This document shows positions 18,527-27,576 of a stretch of DNA of 64,000 bases, piece after piece. The notes under the pieces are model-generated. The model searched no databases. It was not told the origin of the DNA and saw only the letters and a program-made list of their open reading frames with translations. Position 1 is the stretch's first letter; the number at the start of each line of letters is the position of its first letter. The position numbers and the translations under genes were made by a program. The DNA is taken from assembly GCF_038396845.1 (NCBI RefSeq), contig NZ_CP151587.1:2144001-2208000 (forward strand). The letters are read 5' to 3'. This DNA comes from Gymnodinialimonas sp. 57CJ19 (GTDB lineage: Bacteria; Pseudomonadota; Alphaproteobacteria; Rhodobacterales; Rhodobacteraceae).

Positions 18527-18928
18527 ATGGACACCACAGATCTCATCACCCGCTATTACGCCGCGTTCAATGCCGCCGACACCGACGCCATGATCGCCTG
18601 CCTTGCCCCCGATGTGGCCCACCACGTGAACGAAGGTAACGTCCGTGTCGGGACCGAGGCGTTCGCCGCCTTTTGCGCCCATATGACCCGCTGCTACCGC
18701 GAAAATCTCACCGATATCGTGGTCATGGCCACCCCCGATGGCACCCGCGCGGCGGCAGAGTTCACCGTCAACGGCACCTATCTGCAAACCGACGAAGGGC
18801 TGCCTGCGGCCCAGGGGCAAACCTACTGCCTTCCGGCGGGCGGTTTCTTCAGCGTGGCAGACGGGAAAATCACCCGCATCGTGACCTATTACAATCTGGC
18901 CGACTGGATGGCGCAAGTCAGCCCATGA
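18527..18928 (+). CDS. NTF2-like (SnoaL/ketosteroid isomerase-like) protein
   Basis: This 133-residue protein has the cone-shaped NTF2-like fold pattern: YYAAFNAADTDAMIACLAPDV at the start, FTVNGTYLQTDEG in the middle and FFSVADGKITRIVTYYNLADW at the end. Its stop overlaps the next start by 4 bases, so it heads a three-gene operon with a GNAT and a nitrilase-type amidase. The substrate is unknown. Confidence 0.82.
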   Translation: MDTTDLITRYYAAFNAADTDAMIACLAPDVAHHVNEGNVRVGTEAFAAFCAHMTRCYRENLTDIVVMATPDGTRAAAEFTVNGTYLQTDEGLPAAQGQTYCLPAGGFFSVADGKITRIVTYYNLADWMAQVSP

Positions 18929-19506
18929 CCATACGGGTCGCGGCCCTGACCGGTGCGGCGCTGACCGCCGCGCTGCCCGATCTCGCCCGTCTGCGGATCG
19001 AGGTGTTTCGCGCCTTTCCCTATTTGTATCAGGGGGATGAGGCCTACGAGGCCAATTACCTGCGCTCTTACCAAGACACCCCCGGTGCCATCCTTGTGGC
19101 GGCCATGGAGGGCACGCGCATCGTTGGCGCGGCCACGGGGATGCCGCTTGTGTCCCATGCCGATGCCTCGCAACTCTCCGGTCCCGTGCCGGACGTTGAA
19201 ACGATTTTCTACTGCGCCGAAAGCGTGCTTTTGCCCACCTATCGCGGCCACGGCATCGGCCATCGCTTCTTTGACCTGCGCGAAGCCCACGCCCGCGCCC
19301 TTGGCCACGCCCATTCCGCCTTCTGCGCCGTGATCCGCCCCGCCGATCATCCCGCCCGCCCTTCCGGGTACAGCCCCCTCGATCCGTTCTGGCAAGCCCG
19401 AGGCTACGCGCCGCTGCCCGGTGTCACGGCACAGTTCCACTGGGCCGACGTTGGCGATACAGATGAAATACCCAAGTCCCTGCAATTCTGGATGAAACCT
19501 CTATGA
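18925..19506 (+). CDS. GNAT-family N-acetyltransferase
   Basis: This 193-residue protein has an acetyl-CoA-binding loop YRGHGIGHRFFDLREAHA after a strand with CAESVLLP. It starts at the ATG overlapping the upstream stop (ATGA) and ends by overlapping the nitrilase start in the same way. Tight coupling to a carbon-nitrogen hydrolase suggests that the two act on one amine or amide compound, which is an inference. Confidence 0.82.
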   Translation: MTIRVAALTGAALTAALPDLARLRIEVFRAFPYLYQGDEAYEANYLRSYQDTPGAILVAAMEGTRIVGAATGMPLVSHADASQLSGPVPDVETIFYCAESVLLPTYRGHGIGHRFFDLREAHARALGHAHSAFCAVIRPADHPARPSGYSPLDPFWQARGYAPLPGVTAQFHWADVGDTDEIPKSLQFWMKPL

Positions 19507-20393
19507 AAATCGCCACCGCCGCCTATTCACTGGACCTGCTGCCGGATTTCACCGCCTACGCCGAGAAGCAGATCAACTGGGTGCGTGAAGCGGCCCGCGA
19601 AGGCGCGGAATTGCTGGTGTTCCCCGAATATGGCCGGATGGAATTGGCGGCTCTGTCGGGGCCTGATGCGGCGGCGGATCTGGAAGCCAGCCTCCACGCC
19701 GCCCACGCCTATACGGAAGAGGCGGACGCGCTGATGGCCTCGCTGGCGGAAGGCTACGGCGTCCATATCCTCGCCGCCTCCGGCCCGGTGTTCGAGGAGG
19801 GGGCAGAGCGTCCGGTAAACCGCGCCTCTCTCTTTGGGCCCGATGGGTTTCTGGGGGACCAGGACAAGCAAGTCATGACCCGGTTCGAGCGCGAGAAATG
19901 GGACGTCGTCCCCGGTGAGCCGCTGGAAGTCATCGACACCGCCCTTGGCAAGATCGGCACGCTTATTTGCTACGATGCGGAATTTCCTCTGCTGGGGCGC
20001 GAATTGATCGAACAGGGCGCCCAGATCATCCTTTGCCCGTCCTGTACCGATAGTCTCGCCGGCTATTCCCGGGTGCGGATCGGGGCCATGGCGCGGGCGC
20101 TGGAGGGGCAGTGCGTGACCGTGCAATCGCCCACCGTGGGCGACGCCAAATGGTCCCCCGCAATCGACGAAAACGTAGGGATCGCAAGCGTTTACGGCCC
20201 GCCCGACCTGGGCTTCCCGCCCAATGGCATCATCGCCGAAGGCACGCTGAACACCCCCGGCTGGACCTTCGCCGAGATCGACCCCGCCGCCATCGCCCGT
20301 GTGCGCGCCCAGGGCTCTGTCTTCAACCACGCCCATTGGCCCGAGAGCCACGCTCGCGCCGACCAAAGCCGAAAGCTGCGCGATTTGCCTTGA
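19503..20393 (+). CDS. Carbon-nitrogen hydrolase (nitrilase superfamily)
   Basis: This 296-residue protein carries the Glu-Lys-Cys triad of the nitrilase superfamily: Glu42 in VFPEYG, Lys122 in DKQVMT and Cys156 in LICYDAEFP. These enzymes are cytoplasmic amidases or carbamoylases. The gene is translationally coupled to the upstream GNAT gene. This GNAT-amidase pairing is common in Proteobacteria, but the substrate is not known to me. Confidence 0.88.
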   Translation: MKIATAAYSLDLLPDFTAYAEKQINWVREAAREGAELLVFPEYGRMELAALSGPDAAADLEASLHAAHAYTEEADALMASLAEGYGVHILAASGPVFEEGAERPVNRASLFGPDGFLGDQDKQVMTRFEREKWDVVPGEPLEVIDTALGKIGTLICYDAEFPLLGRELIEQGAQIILCPSCTDSLAGYSRVRIGAMARALEGQCVTVQSPTVGDAKWSPAIDENVGIASVYGPPDLGFPPNGIIAEGTLNTPGWTFAEIDPAAIARVRAQGSVFNHAHWPESHARADQSRKLRDLP

Positions 20394-20462
20394 AACCTTT
20401 GGGGTTTAGGCGCATTTAGCCGAAATCAGCCCCACCGTCGGGGCGCAATCAATGGAGTACCC

Positions 20463-20681
20463 ATGGCTAAGGAAGAGATGCTCGAATTTCCTGGTGTCGT
20501 TAAGGAACTCCTGCCCAACGCGACATTCCTGGTCGAGCTCGAAAACGGCCATACCATTATCGCGCACACGGCAGGCAAGATGCGCAAGAACCGCATCCGG
20601 GTTCTGGCAGGCGACAAAGTTCAGGTTGAAATGACCCCCTACGATCTGTCCAAAGGCCGGATCAACTACCGCTTCAAGTGA
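20463..20681 (+). CDS. infA: Translation initiation factor IF-1
   Basis: This 72-residue single S1/OB-fold protein is typical IF-1 ([19 protein letters not shown], ending [13 protein letters not shown]). It binds the ribosomal A site during initiation. A GGAG ribosome-binding site precedes the ATG. A short hairpin (20429-20444, GCCCC with GGGGC) lies in the 5' untranslated region and may influence its expression. Confidence 0.98.
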   Translation: MAKEEMLEFPGVVKELLPNATFLVELENGHTIIAHTAGKMRKNRIRVLAGDKVQVEMTPYDLSKGRINYRFK

Positions 20682-20687
20682 TCTCCC

Positions 20688-21236
20688 GTGTCTGAGCGCA
20701 CGATCACCACGCCTGAGATGTCCGATGCGGTCACGGCCTATGCCGCGACCCTTGGCGATGGCGTTGCGGAATATGTCACGGTCGCGCCCTCTGACGGCGC
20801 GATTGAAGACCAACCTTTCTACAATGTGATCCTTGCAGGGGCCACGCCCGTGTTCGGCTGGCTGGTGTGGGAACTCACCGGTTATTGGCTGGAAGCACAG
20901 CGCCACGCCGTGATTGATCGCGATGGCGCTCTGGTCGATATCACCCCGCCGCTGGACGGAGAGGAAAAGATCCTGTTCATCCGCGATAGCGATTGGGCGT
21001 TTGACTACCTCGACCCCAAACCCCTGCGCAAAGCCCAACGCCACCTTTTGACCGATGACGCCGATGTGGTGAAATGGGCAAAGCTGGCCGACGACGTGGA
21101 TGCCTTCAAATGGCGTCATACCAAGTTCAAGGGCGACAAGTCCGAACTGGTGATCCCCGAAGGCAAAGACATGCGCCGGATGGAGCGGTTGCAGCGCGAC
21201 TACAATGCCGCCGCCCGTATCGCTCTTGCGAAATAG
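20688..21236 (+). CDS. Conserved-type hypothetical protein between infA and maf
   Basis: This 182-residue soluble protein starts with GTG at 20688, 6 bp after infA, and ends 12 bp before maf. Codon use resembles its neighbours. Notable segments are FGWLVWELTGYWLEAQRHAV, ILFIRDSDWAFDYLDPKPL and RRMERLQRDYNAAARIAL. I do not recognise a domain. Its placement in a translation/cell-division gene group suggests a housekeeping role, but this is only contextual. Confidence 0.75.
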   Translation: MSERTITTPEMSDAVTAYAATLGDGVAEYVTVAPSDGAIEDQPFYNVILAGATPVFGWLVWELTGYWLEAQRHAVIDRDGALVDITPPLDGEEKILFIRDSDWAFDYLDPKPLRKAQRHLLTDDADVVKWAKLADDVDAFKWRHTKFKGDKSELVIPEGKDMRRMERLQRDYNAAARIALAK

Positions 21237-21248
21237 ATCGGGCATCCA

Positions 21249-21821
21249 ATGAAGCTCATTCTCGGCTCTGGCAGCCCGCGTCGCGTTGAAATTTTGGCGG
21301 TCTTGGGTCTCACGCCCGATGATATCCGCCCCCCCGATATCGACGAAGCCCCCCTGAATGGCGAACTGCCCCGCGCCTATGTGGACCGGATCATCAAGGG
21401 CAAAGCGGCTGCCGTGCCGTCCGATGCGGGCGATGTGGTGCTCTGCGCTGACACGACCGTGGCCGTGGGCCGCCGCATCCTTGGCAAGCCAAGCGATGAG
21501 GCCCAGGCCCGCGAATTCCTGACCCTTCTGGGCGGACGCCGCCACCGGGTTCTGACTGGTATCGCGGTGAAATCTGACAAGGGCCTGTCCACACGCATCG
21601 TCGAAAGTCGTGTGAAGATGAAGCGCCTCAGCAAGGTAGAGCTGGACGGCTACATCGCCACGGGCGATTGGCAGGGCAAGGCAGGCGGCTACGCCATCCA
21701 CGGTCCCGCGGGCGCTTTCATCCCGTGGATATCGGGCAGCCACTCGGCCATTGTCGGCCTGCCAATGGTGGAAACCGCGCAGCTTCTGCAAGCGGCGGGT
21801 ATAGAGGTGTGGAAAACATGA
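21249..21821 (+). CDS. maf: Maf family nucleotide pyrophosphatase
   Basis: This 190-residue protein starts with the Maf signature [14 protein letters not shown] and carries [22 protein letters not shown] and [13 protein letters not shown]. Maf proteins hydrolyse dTTP/UTP or modified nucleotides to monophosphates and help keep nucleotide pools clean. The subtype is not settled by eye. It overlaps the next gene (RNase E/G) by 4 bases. Confidence 0.92.
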   Translation: MKLILGSGSPRRVEILAVLGLTPDDIRPPDIDEAPLNGELPRAYVDRIIKGKAAAVPSDAGDVVLCADTTVAVGRRILGKPSDEAQAREFLTLLGGRRHRVLTGIAVKSDKGLSTRIVESRVKMKRLSKVELDGYIATGDWQGKAGGYAIHGPAGAFIPWISGSHSAIVGLPMVETAQLLQAAGIEVWKT

Positions 21822-22864
21822 AAGGCACAGTCGTTCTTCTAGATGAAGTCGCAGGCCGCCGCGCCGCCGCGCTGATGGTGGACGGGAAACTGCACGATAT
21901 CTTCATCGACCCGCCCGAAGGGGCGGCCCCCGGTGTTGGCGCGATCTCTCGGGCAAAAGCTGACCGGCCGTTGAAAGGGCAGGGCGGGATCACCTTGAAT
22001 CTGGGCAATGGCGACAAAGGCTACATGCGCCGCGCGAAGGATATCGCGCCGGGCGATGTGTTTCTGGTGCAGGTCTCGGGCGTGGCAGAACCGGGCAAAG
22101 CGGCCCCCGTGACGCCGGACCTGATCTTCAAATCCCGCTATGCGATTGTGACGCCGTTCAAGCCTGGCCTAAACGTCAGCCGTGCGATCCGGGACGAGGA
22201 CGAGCGCGACCGGCTGTTGGAAATCGCCCATGACGTGGGCGTGTACCGCGAGGACTACGGCATCATCGTCCGGTCCAGCGCCGAAGGTGTCGACGCCGAG
22301 GAGGTCCGCCAGGACATCTACTTGATGTGTAAGACCGCGACGGCGACCCTTGCGGAATTCACGCCGGGCCACGCCGCTCCGCCGGAATGGCTGCTCGATG
22401 CCGACGACGCCCACACCCGCGCGTGGCGCGAATGGGACGCGCCTGACGAGGTGATCGAAGGCGGGTTTGCCGACAACGGCGTTCTGGAAGCCGTCGATGC
22501 GGCACTGGCCGCGCGTCAGCCGCTGTCCGGCGGTGCCTATGCCTATGTGGAGGCCACCCGTGCCCTCGTGGCAGTGGATGTGAACACCGGCGCCGACCAC
22601 TCCCTCGCCGCCGGGTTGAAAGCCAACCTCGCGCTGGTCCGAGACTTGCCACGCTTGACACGGATCAAGGGGCTCGGTGGGCAGATCACCCTCGACCTCG
22701 CGCCGATGCCCAAACGCGACCGCAAGCAGGTGGAGGACGCCGTGAAAAAGGCGTTCCGTCTGGGGGGCGGTGATGTGGTCGTGGCGGGCTGGACCCCGCT
22801 GGGGATGCTGGAGCTGACCCGCAAGCGCGACCGTGCCCCCTTGGCACAGGTCTGGCCGCGATAG
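21818..22864 (+). CDS. Ribonuclease E/G family protein, short form
   Basis: This 348-residue protein matches the RNase E/G catalytic region. The two metal-binding Asp motifs are visible: VAVDVNTG and [12 protein letters not shown]. coli RNase G has 489 residues; here the embedded S1 domain seems reduced or absent, since the N-terminal part is short and lacks a clear OB fold, and no C-terminal scaffold is present. Short forms like this occur in Rhodobacteraceae beside a full-length RNase E. The ATG overlaps maf. Confidence 0.85.
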   Translation: MKGTVVLLDEVAGRRAAALMVDGKLHDIFIDPPEGAAPGVGAISRAKADRPLKGQGGITLNLGNGDKGYMRRAKDIAPGDVFLVQVSGVAEPGKAAPVTPDLIFKSRYAIVTPFKPGLNVSRAIRDEDERDRLLEIAHDVGVYREDYGIIVRSSAEGVDAEEVRQDIYLMCKTATATLAEFTPGHAAPPEWLLDADDAHTRAWREWDAPDEVIEGGFADNGVLEAVDAALAARQPLSGGAYAYVEATRALVAVDVNTGADHSLAAGLKANLALVRDLPRLTRIKGLGGQITLDLAPMPKRDRKQVEDAVKKAFRLGGGDVVVAGWTPLGMLELTRKRDRAPLAQVWPR

Positions 22865-22949
22865 GCGACCCAAAGGCACCCCTTGGAAGCCGCACAATCG
22901 CCGCACAGAAGTCGGGTAAATTGGCCCGCCACTGTGCGCAAACCGCGTA

Positions 22950-22988
22950 TGTACGCGATGTGTACGCCCCGGTGTACGCCCGGTGTAC
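22950..22988. repeat. Four phased TGTAC copies
   Basis: TGTAC occurs at 22950, 22961, 22973 and 22984, i.e. every 11-12 bp. The cluster lies in the gap between two convergent genes, so it is not in a normal promoter position. Confidence 0.5.
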
Positions 22989-23009
22989 TGACGTTACAGG
23001 GCGGTCAGG

Positions 23010-24275
23010 CTACCGCAACCGCCGCAACAGCGCCGCCGATGGCTCGCCCGTCACGGGCAGCCCATTGGCCGCCTGATACGCCTCAATCGCCGCTTCCGTG
23101 CCCGATCCAATGACCCCATCGGGGGTGCCCGCGTCGTATCCGGCGCGGTTCAAGGCCTCCTGCAATTGGCGGCGTTGGGACTGGGTCAGACCGCTGGCGT
23201 CGGCACCGAATTCCTGCCTCAGGGGCCCCCCTCCGGCGATACGATCAGACAGATATCCAACCCCGATCCCGTAGTTGGTGGAGTTGTTGTAACGCAGGAT
23301 CACGTTGAAGTTGTGGAACAGCATCCACGCCGGCGCACCGGCCCCGCCGGGGGCATATATCGCCGCTGATCCGTGGTCGGGCAGGGCGCCGCCACCGGCC
23401 CGCCGCACGCCCGCTTCGCGCCAACTGGCGACCGATCGGCGGGTGTCGCGCCCCGTCGTCGCGCTGAACCCACTGGGCAGCTGCACTTCCATCCCCCAAG
23501 GCTCTCCGGTGCGCCACCCCGAGCGGTTGAAATAGCTCGCGGTAGAGGCGAATGAGTCGGTCGGATCATTGCTCCAGATATCGCGCCGTCCGTCGCCCCT
23601 GAAATCGACGGCATGCTCCTCGTAAGTGGTTGGAATGAATTGCGTATGTCCCATCGCGCCCGCCCAGGATCCCAGCAGGCGATCGGGCGTCGTGTCGCCG
23701 TTCTGGATGATGCGGAGCGCGGCGATTGTCTGCGCCTCAAAGAAGCGCCCGCGCCGCCCTTCCCATGCCAGCGTGGAGACCGCCGAAATCACCGGAATAT
23801 CGCCCAAACGGGTGCCGTATCGGCTCTCTACGCCCCAGACGGCACAGCAGATTTCAGCGGGCACGCCGTAGCGCGCCTCGACCTCGTTCAGGACGCTGCG
23901 ATGGGTAGCAAAACGCGACCGCCCAAGGCTGACATCGTCGTCGCCCGCCACCAGGGCGAGGTAATCTTCCGTGGTCCGCCGGAACTCCGTCTGGTTGCGG
24001 TCCCGCTCCACCACGCCAGGCAGGTAGCCCGCGTTACGCAGCCCGCGCGTCAGCGTATCGTCCGAGATCCCCGCCGCCCTTGCGCGGGCCCGAAACCCGG
24101 TGAGCCACTCACTGTAGGAGGCATTGGGCTGCGGCATGAACTCGGGATCGGTCGATGGCCCCCCATCCCCGGCCGAGCCGATGCCCAGACCGCCCCCGCC
24201 GCCAATCCCGCCGACACAGCCGCTCAAAGCCGCACAAGCGCCGCCCGCCCCAAATGTCCGCCGTGTCATACGCAT
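23010..24275 (-). CDS. MltB-type lytic murein transglycosylase lipoprotein
   Basis: This 421-residue protein has a signal peptide with a lipobox (ALSGC), a Gly-rich linker, a family-3 lytic transglycosylase domain (about 55-340, with catalytic Glu in WGVESRYGT and the AMGHTQFIPTTY segment) and a C-terminal peptidoglycan-binding domain (about 360-420). It would cleave murein glycan strands from the periplasmic side. The ATG at 24275 has a GAGGG site 8 bases upstream. It separates the RNase E/G gene from yacG, which are often adjacent in relatives. Confidence 0.9.
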   Translation of the reverse strand: MRMTRRTFGAGGACAALSGCVGGIGGGGGLGIGSAGDGGPSTDPEFMPQPNASYSEWLTGFRARARAAGISDDTLTRGLRNAGYLPGVVERDRNQTEFRRTTEDYLALVAGDDDVSLGRSRFATHRSVLNEVEARYGVPAEICCAVWGVESRYGTRLGDIPVISAVSTLAWEGRRGRFFEAQTIAALRIIQNGDTTPDRLLGSWAGAMGHTQFIPTTYEEHAVDFRGDGRRDIWSNDPTDSFASTASYFNRSGWRTGEPWGMEVQLPSGFSATTGRDTRRSVASWREAGVRRAGGGALPDHGSAAIYAPGGAGAPAWMLFHNFNVILRYNNSTNYGIGVGYLSDRIAGGGPLRQEFGADASGLTQSQRRQLQEALNRAGYDAGTPDGVIGSGTEAAIEAYQAANGLPVTGEPSAALLRRLR

Positions 24276-24414
24276 ATTATTCGCCCTCAAAATGTTTCCC
24301 CAGACCTAGCGACGTAGGACCATACAATGCAAGGGAATCAACACGATCCATGGCTTGCAGGCGCCCCTCCGCTCGCGCACAATAGCGGCCGCATCCATAG
24401 CCGGAGACAGCCCC

Positions 24415-24597
24415 TTGCCTTGCCCGATTTGTGAAAAAGACACCGACAAAACCTTCCGCCCCTTCTGCTCCAAGCGCTGCGCAGACGTGGACCTGGGGCG
24501 CTGGCTGAACGAATCCTACGCGGTTCCCTCCACCGACCCGGAGGACATGGAACAAGCTTTGTCCGAGGCCGCACAGGCCGCCCCCAAAATACACTAA
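24415..24597 (+). CDS. yacG: DNA gyrase inhibitor YacG (zinc-binding)
   Basis: This 60-residue protein carries the YacG zinc site, CPIC near the start and FCSKRC near residue 18, followed by [13 protein letters not shown]. YacG binds GyrB in E. coli and blocks DNA binding. The start is a TTG at 24415 with GGAG about 9 bases upstream; the longer reading frame from 24355 adds a non-family N-terminus. Confidence 0.88.
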   Translation: MPCPICEKDTDKTFRPFCSKRCADVDLGRWLNESYAVPSTDPEDMEQALSEAAQAAPKIH

Positions 24598-24699
24598 ACG
24601 CAAAGGGTTAGAAAAACCCTCCAGACCCTATGGACAGTGCCGCGCGAAGGCCCTAGAACGCGCCCACCCGAGGGACTTTCCTGAAGTCCCTGAACCCGT

Positions 24700-24774
24700 G
24701 CCCGGGTAGCTCAGGGGTAGAGCAGTGGATTGAAAATCCTCGTGTCGGTGGTTCGATTCCGCCCCCGGGCACCA
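24700..24774 (+). tRNA. tRNA-Phe(GAA)
   Basis: The acceptor stem GCCCGGG pairs with CCCGGGC. The D-arm AGCTCAGGGGTAGAGC, an anticodon loop TTGAAAA with GAA, the T-loop GTTCGATTCC and an encoded CCA at 24772-24774 are all present. Its 3' end is a likely integration site for the accessory region that follows. Confidence 0.96.
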
Positions 24775-24777
24775 TTT
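24765..24777. other. Putative attachment site (tRNA-Phe 3' end)
   Basis: CCGGGCACCATTT at the 3' end of tRNA-Phe is repeated exactly in the same orientation at 49545-49557. The tRNA remains intact, as is normal for tRNA-targeting tyrosine integrases. No integrase gene was found between the two copies. Confidence 0.5.
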
Positions 24778-24932
24778 TAGAAAAAACCCTTTAATATCAA
24801 CAACTTACGAAAGCCAAAAAGCCTCGTGAGTTGAGTGATTTTTGCGGTTCATTCCCGCATAGAAATTTCAGCCAAAAATTAAGTCACTGTTATTAAACGA
24901 TTTTATTTTTTGACGGATCTTCTGAGCGACCG

Positions 24933-24974
24933 TTTTACCCACTTTTTTACCCACTATTCCGCACGTCTACCCAC
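24933..24974 (+). repeat. Triple TACCCAC direct repeat near the att site
   Basis: TTTTACCCACT occurs at 24933 and 24945, and TCTACCCAC at 24966, about 155-200 bp from the tRNA end. Short direct repeats beside an att core resemble integrase arm-type sites; this is inferred from position. Confidence 0.4.
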
Positions 24975-25136
24975 AAAAAAGGCCAGTTTTGCAGTTTTAG
25001 GCGATGGCTTTGGTGCCCATGCGCAAAGGGCAGGTCTGTGGCACCAGGAAATAAGTCTTCCAAATATCGTTATTTTACAGTGGTCTGGGGCTCCCGGGCT
25101 GTGAGCATTCGCGACGTGGCCAGTTTCACGAAGGCA

Positions 25137-25173
25137 TGCCCGAGCAGTGGATCTACAGCCCACTGCTCGGGCA
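25137..25173. repeat. Perfect 14-bp hairpin
   Basis: TGCCCGAGCAGTGG (25137-25150) and its exact complement (25160-25173) enclose a 9-base loop. No T-run follows on either strand and no gene adjoins it, so it is not an obvious terminator. Confidence 0.75.
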
Positions 25174-26021
25174 AGGATAGTGCATCGTGAATGTACATAA
25201 GAGCGTCAAAATTGATGGCTTATAGTGCATATTTAATGCGTGAGGGCTTTGTAAAAGGGGTCTTCATATGACCTGTCTTAGCCTCCCGGTACGCGCCGCT
25301 AAAAACATGAATGTTTGCAGCCTGCGCAGTGTCCTCGGCCAGCCGTTTCTTACCGACTTCTATTTAGTACCTGAACGATTCAGAGAACTTCCCGCTAATA
25401 TCCGCTCACCCCTTTCTTGCATGTAAACACACACAGGGAGCAACGGATGACACAGCACGTTGTCCGACTGTTTGTCCTCGAACTTTGAGGCTGACAAAGT
25501 CTCATTTTCTTTGTCGCTAACGCCGTCCAGAACAAACCTTAACTTGTCCACCCGATCGCTAAGACAAGGCGCGTTCAGGGGGGCGATCAGTTGAACGATG
25601 TTTGCACGTGGTCGGCTTCTTGATGCCTTCGATGTTCTGTCCGTCGTGGCTCTTTGTTGTCGTGCGCATTGTCCATTGCTCAGTGGCTACTGTTGACCAA
25701 CAAGTACAGACTTAGACAATCGCATTTATCGGCCCCACGTGCGCTGGCGTCATACAGATTACTTTCCGAAAATGCGGGAAGTAAGTCCTTTGCATTCGGA
25801 AGCCGCGATCGTCTGAATGTCAGCTTGGAACAGGGGCGCAGTCTTGGATCACTCGTTCGTGCAGACCTACGTTTTCTGTCCCTCCGGAAGGCGGACGTTT
25901 TCGATGCAAGCCAGACGTCCAGTAACTAGATGCAGGCCGCGCAGCAGCTTCTCAGAAGTGGCCGTTCATCCGAAGCGCTCGCGATTACGAAATTGGCGAC
26001 TGATCAGCGGGACTTAGCTGC

Positions 26022-26438
26022 CTATTGAACTTCAAATGCAAATGTCAGCTTCGCGTATTTCTGCTCAACCGCGCATGTCTTCCTTAAGAAAACGCTCTCG
26101 ATACGTTCAACGTCACTCATGGGAATTGGCGACAGATACGAAAGCTGCTCCATGAAGAAGCCAAAACTGCCCCGCTGCATGCGCAGGCCGAAGATGTCGG
26201 TGTTGGCCATGCCTCGGGCCAGCGCCGCCTCGAAGACCGCTTGAACAGCCGCCTCCCGCGAGGCGAACTGCGTTTCATCAAGCCCATAGACGGCCAACCA
26301 CCGTTCAACCGAGGGCGTATGGAAGTGCGAGTCTGGCATTCCAGACACGCCAGTTGCCGCAAGTAACTTGCACAGCAACGTGCTCCCACTGCGGGGAGTT
26401 GTGCAGATCACATAGGAGCGCGACGGAAGCTTGGTCAA
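26022..26438 (-). pseudogene. Truncated Stf0-type sulfotransferase
   Basis: The first 115 or so residues match the Stf0 family (YVICTTPRSGSTLLCKLL phosphosulfate loop, PDSHFHTPS, GLRMQRGSFGFFMEQL). Family members run to about 250 residues. After RIESVF the sequence changes to an unrelated 22-residue tail and stops. The 3'-phosphate-binding half is missing, so the product should be inactive. It is flanked by non-coding, repeat-like DNA. Confidence 0.7.
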
Positions 26439-27079
26439 ATCTTGAACGGCCTTTTGCAGTGTGGCTATCGCTAGCGGTCAGTTGTGCAAGACGCAGCATC
26501 GGTTATCCAAGGCTCGAAACTGCGGGTCTCCGCATTGCGACGTCGTCCCGTCTTCCCGTCGTTACTCACGGCCCTTTCCTGCCGTTCAACAATCGGTTTA
26601 ATGCGGCGTCGCAGCTTTTGCATTGCGGCCATTCGTTCATCACGTAGCATTTTGTCATGCCAAACGTCGGCCTGCGGGACGGAACGGAACATACCGAACT
26701 TGGATTGGGCTTCTCGGATAGAACAATGCGGCTTGCACTCTTAGTGCGACAGGAGCCCATCATGAGCTTAATAGATTCATCGTTCCGCGTAACTCGCCGA
26801 TTTAATGGTGCCCGGGGCAGGAAATCCTCGTTTGAATACCGAGCCAAATTTGGATTCCTGCTAGATGCGTGTAAGTTCGACAGTCGGCACAGACGCCGTC
26901 CGTTGCTTGAGGAGCGGAAAATGTAGGCATATCCACTCACCGCTGCCCGGAACGCTTCTGCCAAAGCAAAGTGCTCTTCACATGATGCTTTGAAACCCAT
27001 CGATTTTGGGTTGCACCGGGTCGTCAACAGGACCAACCTTCGGTTCATTGTTATCTAGGGAAAAGAACGGAGCCAAGCA
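26439..27079. other. Non-coding stretch before the TIR gene
   Basis: About 640 bp with only short, compositionally odd reading frames in several phases. No domain is recognised. A GGAG ribosome-binding site at 27069-27072 belongs to the TIR gene that follows. Confidence 0.5.
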
Positions 27080-27576
27080 TTGGGTTATCGCAATAAAACA
27101 TATGTTATTTTTGACGGCGATGAGGATATGTGGGCCTACGCCTTCATGAAGGGTTGGAAGCAGAACAAAAACATCGACTTTGACTTCCACGACGCTCATG
27201 ATTTGAACACGATTACAAACGCGTCCAGCGAAGAGAATACAAAGCGAAAACTCCGTGAGCGTTTTTCTGGCGCAAAGCAGGCGGTCGTGCTGGTCGGAGA
27301 ATCGACCAAAAATCTATACCGTTTCGTGCGTTGGGAAATTGAGGTCTGCCAAACGCTTGGACTGCCGATCGTTGCAGTCAATCTTACGGACTAAGAAAGC
27401 ATGATCCGAACCTCTGCCCCCCAATCCTTCGGAATACAGATGCAATCCACGTTTCTTTCAACGCTCGGATAATCAAGCACGCTATGGATAATTTCGGTGG
27501 AAATTATGCAAAGTACAAAGGCCAAGGCGACAATTGGCATTATAAAGAAAAAGTCTATAAGGACCTTGGATTGTGA
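27080..27576 (+). pseudogene. Thoeris ThsB-like TIR-domain protein, frameshifted
   Basis: The first 104 codons (TTG at 27080 to the stop at 27392-27394) encode a TIR-like domain of the MTH538/ThsB type: YVIFDGDEDMWAYAFMKGW, FHDAHDLN, AVVLVGESTK and FVRWEIEV with the candidate catalytic Glu, then LPIVAVNLTD. The family C-terminus continues in the -1 frame from 27391-27394 (RKHDPNLCPPILRNTDAIH, VSFNARIIKHAMDNF, then VYKDLGL) to the TGA at 27574-27576. Adding one A in CTTACGGA would give the family-like NLNGLRK and a 165-residue protein of normal length. The true stop overlaps the next start as GTGA. Family members make an NAD-derived signal on phage infection. A recent mutation, phase variation or a sequencing error are all possible. 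Confidence 0.8.

Larger units (their letters stand above)
24775..26021. other. AT-richer gene-poor stretch after tRNA-Phe
   Basis: About 1.25 kb with a visibly higher A+T content than the left flank. Only short reading frames without recognisable domains or good ribosome-binding sites occur. It contains the ACCCAC repeats (24933-24974) and a strong hairpin (25137-25173), described separately. It is probably decayed mobile DNA. Confidence 0.6.

Noticed and set aside
20406..21791. 461-codon open frame on the minus strand
   Set aside because: It is antisense to infA, the hypothetical gene and maf, which have clear family matches or coupled starts.
27385..27396. Programmed -1 frameshift in the TIR gene
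   Set aside because: No slippery heptamer or downstream stimulatory hairpin is evident, and homologues as I know them are single-frame.
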